DNA of 64,000 nucleotides, taken from positions 1 through 64,000 of the forward strand of contig JAFNAS010000003.1 of assembly GCA_017860295.1 (NCBI GenBank). The letters are read 5' to 3'. Source of the stretch: Bacteroidota bacterium. GTDB taxonomy: Bacteria; Bacteroidota; Bacteroidia; Bacteroidales; Paludibacteraceae. Each line of letters starts with the position of its first letter. The first letter of the stretch is position 1. The translations under genes and the position numbers were made by a program. Shown here piece by piece: positions 33,061 to 41,341 of this stretch. The notes under the pieces are model-generated. The model had not been told where the DNA came from. It worked only from the letters and a program-made list of their open reading frames with translations, and made no database searches.

Positions 33061-33363
33061 ATGTTTTACGACAACCCCGCTGAATATCTTAAAGGAGCAG
33101 GACCGGATACTAAGGAACGTATCAACCGGTTGACTACGATTATTTACAATTTGGAGAATGCCTTAGCAGATTCGACGAATGGGGATGTACAAAACTATAC
33201 GTTTAACGATGGACAGAGCCAAATATCGACCAATTACAGAACATTGTCGGACTTGACAAAGGCAATCGAAACGTTTGGAACGATCCGGGAACGATTAATC
33301 AATCGGAGCCAAGGGCGTACGTCCATTTTACGAGATGCCGATACGCATTACAGATATAGATAA
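33061..33363 (+). CDS. gpW-like head-tail joining protein
   Basis: A 100-residue helical protein (TKERINRLTTIIYNLENALADSTNG; ISTNYRTLSDLTKAIETFGTIRERL) consistent with the lambda gpW fold and position directly before the portal gene. Role: joins head and tail at the portal. Its stop overlaps the portal start. Confidence 0.62.
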   Translation: MFYDNPAEYLKGAGPDTKERINRLTTIIYNLENALADSTNGDVQNYTFNDGQSQISTNYRTLSDLTKAIETFGTIRERLINRSQGRTSILRDADTHYRYR

Positions 33364-34958
33364 TGGGAGTTCTGAGTTTTTACGAAAAACGAAAAGAGGA
33401 AAAGGAGCTAAAACGTGTGCAGGCTCTTTTTCGACAGATGGGGCTTCCATACTATGGCAACACTCCTATTGTAGTATCCGAACCTTACAACGGGGAGAAG
33501 TCACCGGGTGAACTTGGAACGATTAAAAATTACATACCTGACTTTCAAGCTTTATCTGCAAGAAGTTGGCAAGCATACACTGAGAGTGATATAGCACAGT
33601 TGGTTATAAACAACTTTCTTCTATGGGTAATTGGAAGCGGGTTGAAATTCAAAGCAGAACCGGAAAGAATGTTGCTTGCGCAAACAGGGCTGGATTTTGA
33701 CGATTTTATCAATACAGTAGAGAGCCGCTTCAACTTATACATGGATTGCAAACGTGCGACCAATACGCGAACGATAACATTTCACCAACTTGTTTTTGAA
33801 GCTAAAAAACAGGCTATTGTCGGTGGAGATTGCCTTGTTGTTTTGGATTATGGACGATCGGAAGACAGAAATAAATCTGTTTCTGCTAGATTGATAGACG
33901 GATTCTATGTTCAAACACCGATTGCATCTACTAATCCCAATAATGGCAATTTCATAAGTAACGGAGTCGAGATTAATAAATATGGTGAGCCAGTGGCTTA
34001 TTGGGTTCTTTTAGATGATATGCAGACACAGAGAGTACCTGCATATACGGATACAGGTACTTTACAAGCGTTTTTAGTTTTTGGCCTTAGTTATCGGGTC
34101 GATTTTTATCGGGGTTTACCTCTGTTGTCGGCAGTATTGGAGACTATAAAGAAATTGGATCGATACAAAGAAGCCACTGTCGGATCAGCAGAAGAGAGGG
34201 CAAAAATTCCTTATTCCGTTGAACATGCTCAATACTCAACGGGTGAAGATCCATTGAATAAGATTAAAAACCTTGCCGGTCATGCTGTTGATGCTTCGAC
34301 GGAACATCTAACAAATGAGCTCTTGAGACAAACCGCAGCAAATTTAAGACTTACAACTGGAAAACAGGTAATTAATATGCCGATTGGGGCTGTACTTAAA
34401 GCTCCGTTTGATGGGAAGATTGAGTTGTCTTTTGGTGAGTTTTTCAGTACAAATTTCGAATTTTTATGTGCCACGCTTGGGATTCCGCCGGAGGTGGCTT
34501 TGAATAAATACACGAGTTCTTTTAGCTCAAGCCGAGGGGCAAACAAAAACTGGGAGCACAAAGTCCTGTATGAGCGAGACAAGGTGGAAATTGAAATGTA
34601 CCAACCATTTTACAACTATTGGTTGGAAATCGAAATTTTGAAGGGTAATGTTAAAGCCTCCGGTTATGTGATTGCTAAGAATACAGATGACTTCTTAAGC
34701 GTAGAAGCATTTCAAAAGTGCCGCTTCATAGGTTCAAAAATGCCATTTATAGATCCTTTGAAGGAAGCACAAGCCGTATTGGCAAAGCTAAATGCCAACT
34801 TGATAACCTTCGAACAAGCGTGTGAAGAATTGAATAGTGGAGATTGGACTACGATAGTGCGACAAGTCGCAAACGAAAGAGAGTTAATTGAAAAACTGGG
34901 ATTGATAGTTTCTGTAGTTCCTCAAACGACACCAAAAGAAGAAAATAACGATGATTGA
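33363..34958 (+). CDS. Portal protein (lambda gpB family)
   Basis: A 531-residue portal protein. The opening (SFYEKRKEEKELKRVQALFRQ), ALSARSWQAYTESDIAQLVI, the VVGGDCLVVLD-like region and GIPPEVALNKYTSSFSSSRGA near residue 377 are the conserved positions of lambda-type portals. It forms the dodecameric DNA gate of the capsid. Overlaps the protease gene by 8 bp. Confidence 0.9.
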   Translation: MGVLSFYEKRKEEKELKRVQALFRQMGLPYYGNTPIVVSEPYNGEKSPGELGTIKNYIPDFQALSARSWQAYTESDIAQLVINNFLLWVIGSGLKFKAEPERMLLAQTGLDFDDFINTVESRFNLYMDCKRATNTRTITFHQLVFEAKKQAIVGGDCLVVLDYGRSEDRNKSVSARLIDGFYVQTPIASTNPNNGNFISNGVEINKYGEPVAYWVLLDDMQTQRVPAYTDTGTLQAFLVFGLSYRVDFYRGLPLLSAVLETIKKLDRYKEATVGSAEERAKIPYSVEHAQYSTGEDPLNKIKNLAGHAVDASTEHLTNELLRQTAANLRLTTGKQVINMPIGAVLKAPFDGKIELSFGEFFSTNFEFLCATLGIPPEVALNKYTSSFSSSRGANKNWEHKVLYERDKVEIEMYQPFYNYWLEIEILKGNVKASGYVIAKNTDDFLSVEAFQKCRFIGSKMPFIDPLKEAQAVLAKLNANLITFEQACEELNSGDWTTIVRQVANERELIEKLGLIVSVVPQTTPKEENNDD

Positions 34959-35976
34959 AATTCTTATTTATTCACTGATTGATAATCAGATAGCAGCTTC
35001 TTTCATTCAGAATCTAGGATGGATGGGAGACGATCAGAATTATACTGTTAGACTGTATACACCGGGCGGAGATCCACAGGCAGCATGGGGAATGTGGGCA
35101 AAAATGAATGAATTAAAGGCCAATGGATGCCGATCTATCGCAAAAATAGATGGCATGGCTTGTAGTACAGGTGGTTTTCTGTTGTGTGCTTTTGATGAAA
35201 GGGAGGCTTTAGAAACTTCTCAGATAATGATTCATAGAGCTACTTACGTCCCTCAAATAGACGAAAAGGGAAAGCCTATACCAGTTTCTCAGGAAGAACA
35301 GGCGCAACTTGATATTATAAATGCCAATTTCAAAGAAAGATTGGCGAAAGTTATTGATAATACGACGCTAATTGACTTAAAAGGATATGGAATTGATGAT
35401 ATTTTCGATGAAAATAAGCCTAGAATAAACTGTTTCCTTACTCCGTCAGAAGCCCTACAGATAGGTTTAATTACCAAAATAGTTCCTATTGATGCCGCAA
35501 GTTCTCAGACATTTTCAAAAGCAGTTGCAGCATGTTACGATACAAAGGCCACGGCGGCCAAAGCCGGAATAAATAAACCTTTTACAAAAATGAAAGCTGA
35601 GGAATTGAAAGAGCAAGACCCCGAATGCTACAAAGCCATCGAAGAGGCCGCCGTAAAAGCCTATAAAAAGGCTAAAGCCAAAGCGGATAAAACGGGCGAA
35701 GATGACGAACCTGACGAGGAGGCTAAAGCGAAAAAAGCAAAGGCAGAACTCGACCAGAAAATCAATGCTGCTGTTGAAAAGCAATTGGCGGCAATCGGAA
35801 TCCAAAAAATTGAAGGGCAAACACTGGCACAGACAGCAGAAGCCCAAGCCAAGCTTGCTGCCAAAGCGGCTGATGAACAAAAAGTGAAGGATGCTAAAGC
35901 AGAGGCAAATAAAGCTGCTATGGCAGAGCTTGATAAAGAATTGGAAGCTATTACAACAGGTAAAAAATTACAATAA
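34951..35976 (+). CDS. Prohead protease (ClpP/S49-like) with scaffold-like tail
   Basis: A 341-residue protein. Residues 1-180 are a ClpP/SppA-type serine protease: PGGDPQAAW as the oxyanion region, Ser72 in MACSTGG as the nucleophile and His95 in IMIHRA. Residues 195-341 are Ala/Lys/Glu-rich and coiled, as in capsid scaffolds. An in-frame ATG at 35590 could start a separate scaffold of 128 residues, like lambda Nu3 inside gene C. Cleaves the scaffold during head maturation. Confidence 0.85.
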   Translation: MIEILIYSLIDNQIAASFIQNLGWMGDDQNYTVRLYTPGGDPQAAWGMWAKMNELKANGCRSIAKIDGMACSTGGFLLCAFDEREALETSQIMIHRATYVPQIDEKGKPIPVSQEEQAQLDIINANFKERLAKVIDNTTLIDLKGYGIDDIFDENKPRINCFLTPSEALQIGLITKIVPIDAASSQTFSKAVAACYDTKATAAKAGINKPFTKMKAEELKEQDPECYKAIEEAAVKAYKKAKAKADKTGEDDEPDEEAKAKKAKAELDQKINAAVEKQLAAIGIQKIEGQTLAQTAEAQAKLAAKAADEQKVKDAKAEANKAAMAELDKELEAITTGKKLQ

Positions 35977-36446
35977 TGGCAGAAATTGAAAATGTATTGC
36001 AGACAAATTCGCAATCAATTACAAATTACAGTACCGATAAACTATTTATCGGTAACAACCGATTTTTATCGGGGTCATTGAAAAATACAGGAAGCGCATC
36101 CATAACTCTTCCTGTAGGAACTCTTTTAGCTAAAGTTATAGACAATGCGCTTAACACAGCTAATGTTATCGGCTACTTGTGTGTCTATAACTCATCCAAT
36201 ACGGAAGGTGGCGCAATTCCTGTCGGCATTTTGTCTAAAGAAATTACTATCGCCGCTGGTGAAGTTGCAACCGGAGTAAGCTATTGTAATCAGGGAGAGT
36301 TTGATCTTGACGGTTTGATATTCAACAATGGGACAGACACGTTGGATACAATTGTAAATGGCAAAGCAATCCGTGAGGCAATTATTGCAGAAACCCAACT
36401 GATCGGGGTAAGTGTCGATCAGATGTCAGGTTATGACAATCAATAA
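35976..36446 (+). CDS. Head decoration protein (gpD-like)
   Basis: A 156-residue beta-rich protein located exactly where lambda gpD lies, between protease and major capsid genes. The KNTGSASITLPVGTLLAKV and LSKEITIAAGEV segments fit the gpD/decoration fold. It would stabilise the expanded capsid. Confidence 0.68.
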   Translation: MAEIENVLQTNSQSITNYSTDKLFIGNNRFLSGSLKNTGSASITLPVGTLLAKVIDNALNTANVIGYLCVYNSSNTEGGAIPVGILSKEITIAAGEVATGVSYCNQGEFDLDGLIFNNGTDTLDTIVNGKAIREAIIAETQLIGVSVDQMSGYDNQ

Positions 36447-36454
36447 ATAAAGAT

Positions 36455-37531
36455 ATGCCACTGATTCCTATTCAAGACGCGCGTGCGCGTTACACAAATC
36501 AATTTATCGGGGGCTGGAAAGAAACATTTCCGGTAACCAATTTCCTGCGTTCGTTTTTTGAAAATAAAGTCAGCCCGACAAAAGAGGTATCAATTGAGGT
36601 ACGTAGAGGCTATAAAAAGATTGCTGTCGATGTAATGCGAGGTCAACAGGCTAATCGTAATAAATCGGGACATTCTACACTCAAAACTTTTGTACCTCCT
36701 TACTATTTCGAAGGCTTCAATAGTACAGACCTGGATCTGTATGATAATCTCTTCGGGAGTTTTGGAGAAGTTACCGATTCTGCATTAGTGGCAGCCGCAG
36801 TGCAAGAAGTTACCGACCAATATCTTGACTTGAAAAACAAAATTGAGCGTTCGTATGAGCTCTTATCAGCCCAGGTTTTACAAACTGGTAAGATAACTAC
36901 AACTGCTGCTGATTCGATTGACTATAAGGCCAAAGCGACTCATATAAAAACACTGTCGACAAAATGGGATGCAACTACTCCGAAAATATTCAGTTCTCTG
37001 AAGGATGCCTTCGACCAGTTACGTACGGATGGGGCTGCGGCTGTGGAATTTGATGTAGTTATGGGCGCATCCGCAGCTGAATATTTGCTTGATAGCGATG
37101 AATACAAAACAAAATTTGGTTTGTATCCCACAGTTACCAGCCAATATAACCTGCCGAGAATTGATGCCACAAGTGGTGCGGTGTTCCATAATCGCATCGC
37201 AATTGGGCCATATATTGTCAACTTGTGGAGTTACAACGAGACGTATACAGCATCAGATGGTACAGATACGCCATTTCTTGATCCGAAAAAGGTTATCATC
37301 ATTGCAAAATCATTCAAAGGATTTTTGTCATTCGGAGCTGTTCCTCGTGTATTGACAGCATCAAATCAGAGTGCTGCTCCACAATACAGCCAGGTAATTG
37401 ATTCAGGGAAATACATCCTGAATAATTATGTAGATCAGGCTACAGCGGTACATTATTTTGACATTAAAAGTGCAGGATTGCCAGTGCCTCTGTCAATTGA
37501 CCACTTTAGTTGCTTAACGGTACTTGGGTAA
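36455..37531 (+). CDS. Major capsid protein (gpE family)
   Basis: A 358-residue capsid protein of the lambda gpE family (FFENKVSPTKEVSIEVRRGYKKIA near the N-terminus; YEGFNSTDLDLYDNLFG-type segment; a C-terminal part with PFLDPKKVIIIA). HK97 fold expected. Length is standard. Confidence 0.88.
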   Translation: MPLIPIQDARARYTNQFIGGWKETFPVTNFLRSFFENKVSPTKEVSIEVRRGYKKIAVDVMRGQQANRNKSGHSTLKTFVPPYYFEGFNSTDLDLYDNLFGSFGEVTDSALVAAAVQEVTDQYLDLKNKIERSYELLSAQVLQTGKITTTAADSIDYKAKATHIKTLSTKWDATTPKIFSSLKDAFDQLRTDGAAAVEFDVVMGASAAEYLLDSDEYKTKFGLYPTVTSQYNLPRIDATSGAVFHNRIAIGPYIVNLWSYNETYTASDGTDTPFLDPKKVIIIAKSFKGFLSFGAVPRVLTASNQSAAPQYSQVIDSGKYILNNYVDQATAVHYFDIKSAGLPVPLSIDHFSCLTVLG

Positions 37532-37538
37532 AAAGAAT

Positions 37539-37724
37539 ATGGCAACGTATAAAATTGAACATGATGAAGTAACGGGCATTAATGGTGCCCGTTACTTGAA
37601 AGATCAAGAAGTGGATAGTTCTGTTTTTCATGAGACGGCCATTTCTGGTTTGATTCAGTCAGGAGCCATCACATTAGTCAAACAGAAGAGTGAGGCAAAC
37701 GAAGAGGTGGTAGATAATGGGTAA
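37539..37724 (+). CDS. Small virion-region protein
   Basis: A 61-residue acidic protein. ATG 37539 follows the capsid stop by 7 bp; a TTG at 37524 would lie inside the capsid gene. No family recognised. Small proteins at this place are often head-tail connector accessories. Confidence 0.5.
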   Translation: MATYKIEHDEVTGINGARYLKDQEVDSSVFHETAISGLIQSGAITLVKQKSEANEEVVDNG

Positions 37725-38088
37725 TATCTTGTCAGCTGCCAGAACAGACGCAATGCGTATTATTTCTTCGGGTGGTTTCCAGACGGACATAACTATAACT
37801 GTAAAATCCGTCACGAACACAATAAAGGGAATGGGTCTAGTGCATCACTTGTCATTTGACACGGATGGTGCACCTGTCAATAGCAAGCAGGCACATATAA
37901 CAGTATCGGAAAAGATTCTAACAGATGCCGGTTTTACCGTCCGAAATTCAAATAATGAAGTGTATTTAATTAATGCCATTGTGAAGTTTGCAGACTTCTC
38001 TGGAGTAGAAAAGAGTTACACTGTGAAAGAAAATTTTGCAGATGACACCTTGGGAGTAATATTCTTAATGCTTGGAAAATATGCTTAG
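37717..38088 (+). CDS. Head-tail connector region protein
   Basis: A 123-residue protein with a mostly beta pattern (ITITVKSVTNTIKGMGLVHHLSFD, YLINAIVKFADFSG). No family recognised; position between capsid and tail genes suggests a head completion or connector role. Overlaps both neighbours by 8 bp. Confidence 0.55.
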   Translation: MGNILSAARTDAMRIISSGGFQTDITITVKSVTNTIKGMGLVHHLSFDTDGAPVNSKQAHITVSEKILTDAGFTVRNSNNEVYLINAIVKFADFSGVEKSYTVKENFADDTLGVIFLMLGKYA

Positions 38089-38695
38089 CCAAATAGCTGA
38101 ACGGAATTTTGAATTAATACGCAAAGCAATAGGGCGTGTTCTAACTGCTGAGTTTGCCAATCAATATACGTTGAATGAGGCTGCGAGTTCGGGAACAGGA
38201 ATATCCGTATCGGTCACTATGGAGCAAAGTGCGCCGATTGACAAAGAAGATTTGCCTCAAGTAAATATAGTCTGGGCAGAATCCCAGAAAGAAGATGACC
38301 CAACCGCTTTTTCTTCAATTTACGACAATAAGTTTCTGGTAGAGATTTACACAAGTGGTGTTTCTGGAAGTGATGACAGAGGCGACAAATTAGCTGCCTA
38401 CAATCTTTCGAGAATAGCCGGAATGATTGATTATATCCTAAAAAATCCAATCTATGCTTATTTGGATTTTACCGATAAGACTTTTATTCGTACGCGGCAC
38501 ATCCAACAGATGGTGAGAACTCAACCAAGACAAACAGATTCAGCTGAGAATATCCTTAGCGGAGTTATTGAGGTTCATTATATCGCGGAAGAAACGACGG
38601 AACTTCAAACCGGTAAGGTAGAGGCATTATTAGACACTGTAGTCAAAATAGCCGAAACTGAAAAGGGCTACAAATTTCAAATTGTAAATTCTTAA
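38081..38695 (+). CDS. Putative tail completion/terminator protein
   Basis: A 204-residue protein that starts within the end of the preceding gene (ATG 38081). Resembles Mu-type gene-37-region proteins: an alpha/beta unit with LPQVNIVWAESQ, then EIYTSGVSGSDDRGDKLAAYNLSRIAGMIDYIL, typical of tail terminators that cap the sheath/tube next to the head. Directly followed by the sheath gene. Confidence 0.55.
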   Translation: MLSQIAERNFELIRKAIGRVLTAEFANQYTLNEAASSGTGISVSVTMEQSAPIDKEDLPQVNIVWAESQKEDDPTAFSSIYDNKFLVEIYTSGVSGSDDRGDKLAAYNLSRIAGMIDYILKNPIYAYLDFTDKTFIRTRHIQQMVRTQPRQTDSAENILSGVIEVHYIAEETTELQTGKVEALLDTVVKIAETEKGYKFQIVNS

Positions 38696-38699
38696 AAAT

Positions 38700-40229
38700 A
38701 TGAGTACATCAAATGCAGTTTCCGAAAGCGCGCGTGCGGCTGTCGTAGGCTATAAAATTACTAAGGGCGATTATAGCAATTCGACTCCAAATTTACCGCA
38801 ACGAATAGCAATTATTTCGCCCGCTAATACAGATATGCAAACGGGATTATCCCTTGATCCTTTTACTGCGGTTACCGCTTCGGCTGTGGCTGCAAAATTA
38901 GGTGCTGGTTCTCCGGCATATCTTGCGATGAGAATCTTACGTCCCTTGACCGGGGGTGGCGTATCGGGAATACCTACCGTCGTATATCCGGTAGTATCCT
39001 CTGATATTAATGCGACAGCATCTACCGCAACTATTACCGTATCAGGAACATCTACGGCAAATTGCACGCATTATTTCTACATAGGAGGTCGGAATAACAT
39101 CGACGGGCAGTATTATGCTATTTCTGTATTAAAAGGTAATACGGCTTTAGCAATTGCAGCTAAGATCGCCGCAGCTATAGGTTCCGTATATGGATCGCCA
39201 GTAAAAGTAACCTTTGATGGTTCTACAGAGCTTGTGACTTTGACGAGTAAATGCAAAGGGCTTGCAAGTATATTCGGGACGCCTAAAGTTGACGTCAATG
39301 GTGTTTCAGCCGGTTTATCCTATGCTTTTACAAGTACGGATGGTACCGGAGCCGATGACGTTGAAACGGCATTGGGAAAGTTTGAAAATCAGTGGAATAC
39401 TCTTGTGATAAATCCATACGGTAGCGATTCCACGGTGCTTGATTTAATGGAAAGTGTGAACGGGAGGCCTGATCCGGATTCACCTACCGGTAGATATGCC
39501 GCGATAGTCTTTAAGCCATTTCTTAGCTTTTTTAGTAAAAGCACCACAGATCCGGTAACAGACGTAAGTGTATCTACGAGAGCGTCAGACTGTACTAACG
39601 TGTATTGCCCTGCTCCGAATTGTTTCCTTACCCCTGTAGAAGTGGCAGCTAATGTTGTCCGCCTGGTAGCAACAATTGCACAGGATAGTCCCAATTTGGA
39701 TGTTAATGATAAAGCTTACCCCGATGCTGTTGTCTTAGGTACCGGAATTGGCAATTATCATGGATGGGACTACCGAGATGAAGCGGTAAAAGCCGGTTTA
39801 TCTACTGTTGATTATGTTGGGGGAGACCTAATCATAAAGGATTTAGTTACAACCTATAATCCGACAGATGAAGTTTATCCGCAATTTGCCTATGTCCGTA
39901 ACCTGATCTTGGATTGGAACATTCGTTATGCATATCGGCTTTTGGAGGCAACGCATGTCGTTAATCATACGCTTGTGCCGGATGGTACGGTTGTATCTGC
40001 GGAAGAGACTATTTCTCCTTCACAGTGGAAAGGTATTTTACATTCCATGTTTGAAGACTTGGCAAAGCGCGGACTCATCGCGGATGCAGACTTTTCAAAA
40101 GATAGCTTAACAGTATCTATTTCATCGTCAAATCCTGATCGTTTCGAAACTTTTTTCAGGTATAAAAGAACGGGTATTGCCCGCATTTGTTCAACCACAG
40201 CCGAAGCAGGATTCTACTACGGTGATTAA
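38700..40229 (+). CDS. Contractile tail sheath protein
   Basis: A 509-residue tail sheath of the Mu gpL type. Characteristic are the long Thr/Ser/Ala-rich insertion (150-250), the NPYGSDSTVLDLMES segment, and the C-terminal TYNPTDEVYPQFAYVRNLILDWNIRYAYR with the closing RIAxxCSTTAEAGFYYGD-type strand. It shows that the phage has a contractile tail. Confidence 0.88.
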   Translation: MSTSNAVSESARAAVVGYKITKGDYSNSTPNLPQRIAIISPANTDMQTGLSLDPFTAVTASAVAAKLGAGSPAYLAMRILRPLTGGGVSGIPTVVYPVVSSDINATASTATITVSGTSTANCTHYFYIGGRNNIDGQYYAISVLKGNTALAIAAKIAAAIGSVYGSPVKVTFDGSTELVTLTSKCKGLASIFGTPKVDVNGVSAGLSYAFTSTDGTGADDVETALGKFENQWNTLVINPYGSDSTVLDLMESVNGRPDPDSPTGRYAAIVFKPFLSFFSKSTTDPVTDVSVSTRASDCTNVYCPAPNCFLTPVEVAANVVRLVATIAQDSPNLDVNDKAYPDAVVLGTGIGNYHGWDYRDEAVKAGLSTVDYVGGDLIIKDLVTTYNPTDEVYPQFAYVRNLILDWNIRYAYRLLEATHVVNHTLVPDGTVVSAEETISPSQWKGILHSMFEDLAKRGLIADADFSKDSLTVSISSSNPDRFETFFRYKRTGIARICSTTAEAGFYYGD

Positions 40230-40240
40230 ATTCTATCAGT

Positions 40241-40648
40241 ATGTTTCAAGGAGCAGATTTTTTACAAATCGGGATTAAGCACGCGACACTGGGAACACTT
40301 ACCCTTTATCCCAAATCCGGGGAGAATGGACAGATTGATTACGGAGGTCTCGAAACCGAAAGCGATCAAAAGAGCATTACCGGAAGTGGAGAGGCTATTT
40401 ACAAAACATCAGTTAAAAGATGGGCTGTGGAAACGCCGCCTATCGCATGGAGGAAGTCGAGTACAGATACACTTCAAAGTATCAAGAATATGGCAAATAG
40501 TTATCTGGAATGTGACTTTACTTTCGAACTAGCTGATGGTACGATTTGGGTTGGTACGGGTAGAATTGTTGGTGAACTTAAAGGTGCCACTCTTGACAGC
40601 ACATTCCCTCTCAAAATTGAGGGAGGTGGAAAACTCGCAATGGTGTAG
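40241..40648 (+). CDS. Tail tube protein
   Basis: A 135-residue beta-rich protein with the tube-family ending (...STFPLKIEGGGKLAMV). Follows the sheath gene by 11 bp as in other myoviruses. Confidence 0.8.
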   Translation: MFQGADFLQIGIKHATLGTLTLYPKSGENGQIDYGGLETESDQKSITGSGEAIYKTSVKRWAVETPPIAWRKSSTDTLQSIKNMANSYLECDFTFELADGTIWVGTGRIVGELKGATLDSTFPLKIEGGGKLAMV

Positions 40649-40718
40649 ACCTTTCTTGTTTTGTTTGTTTCATAATTCAGAATCTAAGGGGTGAAATTCC
40701 CCTTAATCATTTAACTAC

Positions 40719-41177
40719 ATGGAAAAAATGAAAGAACTTATTTCACTCGAAGCCGCTGCAAATGAATGGCGGGATTTTTTAGAGGATAACGACGCTGAAA
40801 GCCTTATCCCTAAAGAAAAAGGTACTACAAAAGATGAAATAGCTGATTATGAGCGTAAAAAATCATCTTTTGATAGAGTCGTAAAAGCGATCAGTCGGGG
40901 ATTTGTCATAATTGATAAGGGCGTGGTTACCCAAAGGCTAAAGTACCCAATCGGTGCAGAAGCAGTTACAGATAAGCTTGTTTTCGATCAACGGATCTTA
41001 GCCAAAGATCGAGAGGAAGTTATGTCTGGTATTAATGCTGATGATCCTTCGCAAGCTTTACTAGCCCAACGGCGTTTGTGCGCTAAACTTACCGGCGTTA
41101 ACGATGCTATACTTGGAAAACTTGATTTTTCAGACGTAAAAATTACGGATAGCATAGTATCTGTTTTTTTCATGTAG
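40719..41177 (+). CDS. Tail assembly chaperone (short form)
   Basis: A 152-residue helical, acidic protein between tube and tape-measure genes, the canonical site of the tail assembly chaperone. It ends VSVFFM-stop. The last codons TTT TTC form a -1 slippery heptamer, so a longer product of about 206 residues is predicted. The short and long forms together scaffold the tape measure during tail assembly. Confidence 0.8.
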   Translation: MEKMKELISLEAAANEWRDFLEDNDAESLIPKEKGTTKDEIADYERKKSSFDRVVKAISRGFVIIDKGVVTQRLKYPIGAEAVTDKLVFDQRILAKDREEVMSGINADDPSQALLAQRRLCAKLTGVNDAILGKLDFSDVKITDSIVSVFFM

Positions 41178-41203
41178 TGGTGGGGCGATGTTTTGACGTC
41201 GCC
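41165..41203 (+). promoter_or_regulatory. Programmed -1 frameshift signal
   Basis: Slippery heptamer T TTT TTC at 41165-41171 in the zero frame, two codons before the stop. After a 12-base spacer, GGCGATGT (41184-41191) pairs with ACGTCGCC (41196-41203) in an 8-bp hairpin with a TTTG loop. Slipping one base back opens a 55-codon frame to 41338. Confidence 0.8.
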
Positions 41204-41338
41204 GTAAAATCGGTCGTCCGAACATATCGCTTCCCACCTTCCGAAATCGCAAATCTTTACTTGGATGATAAAGATTTTCTAGGGTTATACTACTGGTATA
41301 ATGACGCAAAAGACTATTCATCAGAAATAAACGCATAA
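41171..41338 (+). CDS. Tail assembly chaperone frameshift extension (GT-like)
   Basis: This -1 frame has a stop at 41150-41152 and no ATG, so it can hardly be translated alone. Read after slipping at 41171 it gives 55 residues with a clear protein pattern (RFPPSEIANLYLDDKDFLGL, YYWYNDAKDYSSEINA) and stops 3 bp before the tape-measure ATG. It is the equivalent of the lambda T part of GpGT. Total long form about 206 residues. Confidence 0.78.
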   Translation, partial: HVVVGRCFDVAVKSVVRTYRFPPSEIANLYLDDKDFLGLYYWYNDAKDYSSEINA

Positions 41339-41341
41339 CTA

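Noticed and set aside
35515-36014. Two antisense frames opposite the protease tail
   Set aside because: Produced by the Ala/Lys-rich codons of the sense gene; the Phe/Cys/Ser composition is not natural.
41130-41336. Minus-strand frame over the frameshift extension
   Set aside because: The plus-strand -1 frame has a coherent sequence, a slippery site and a hairpin, which explain the region better.
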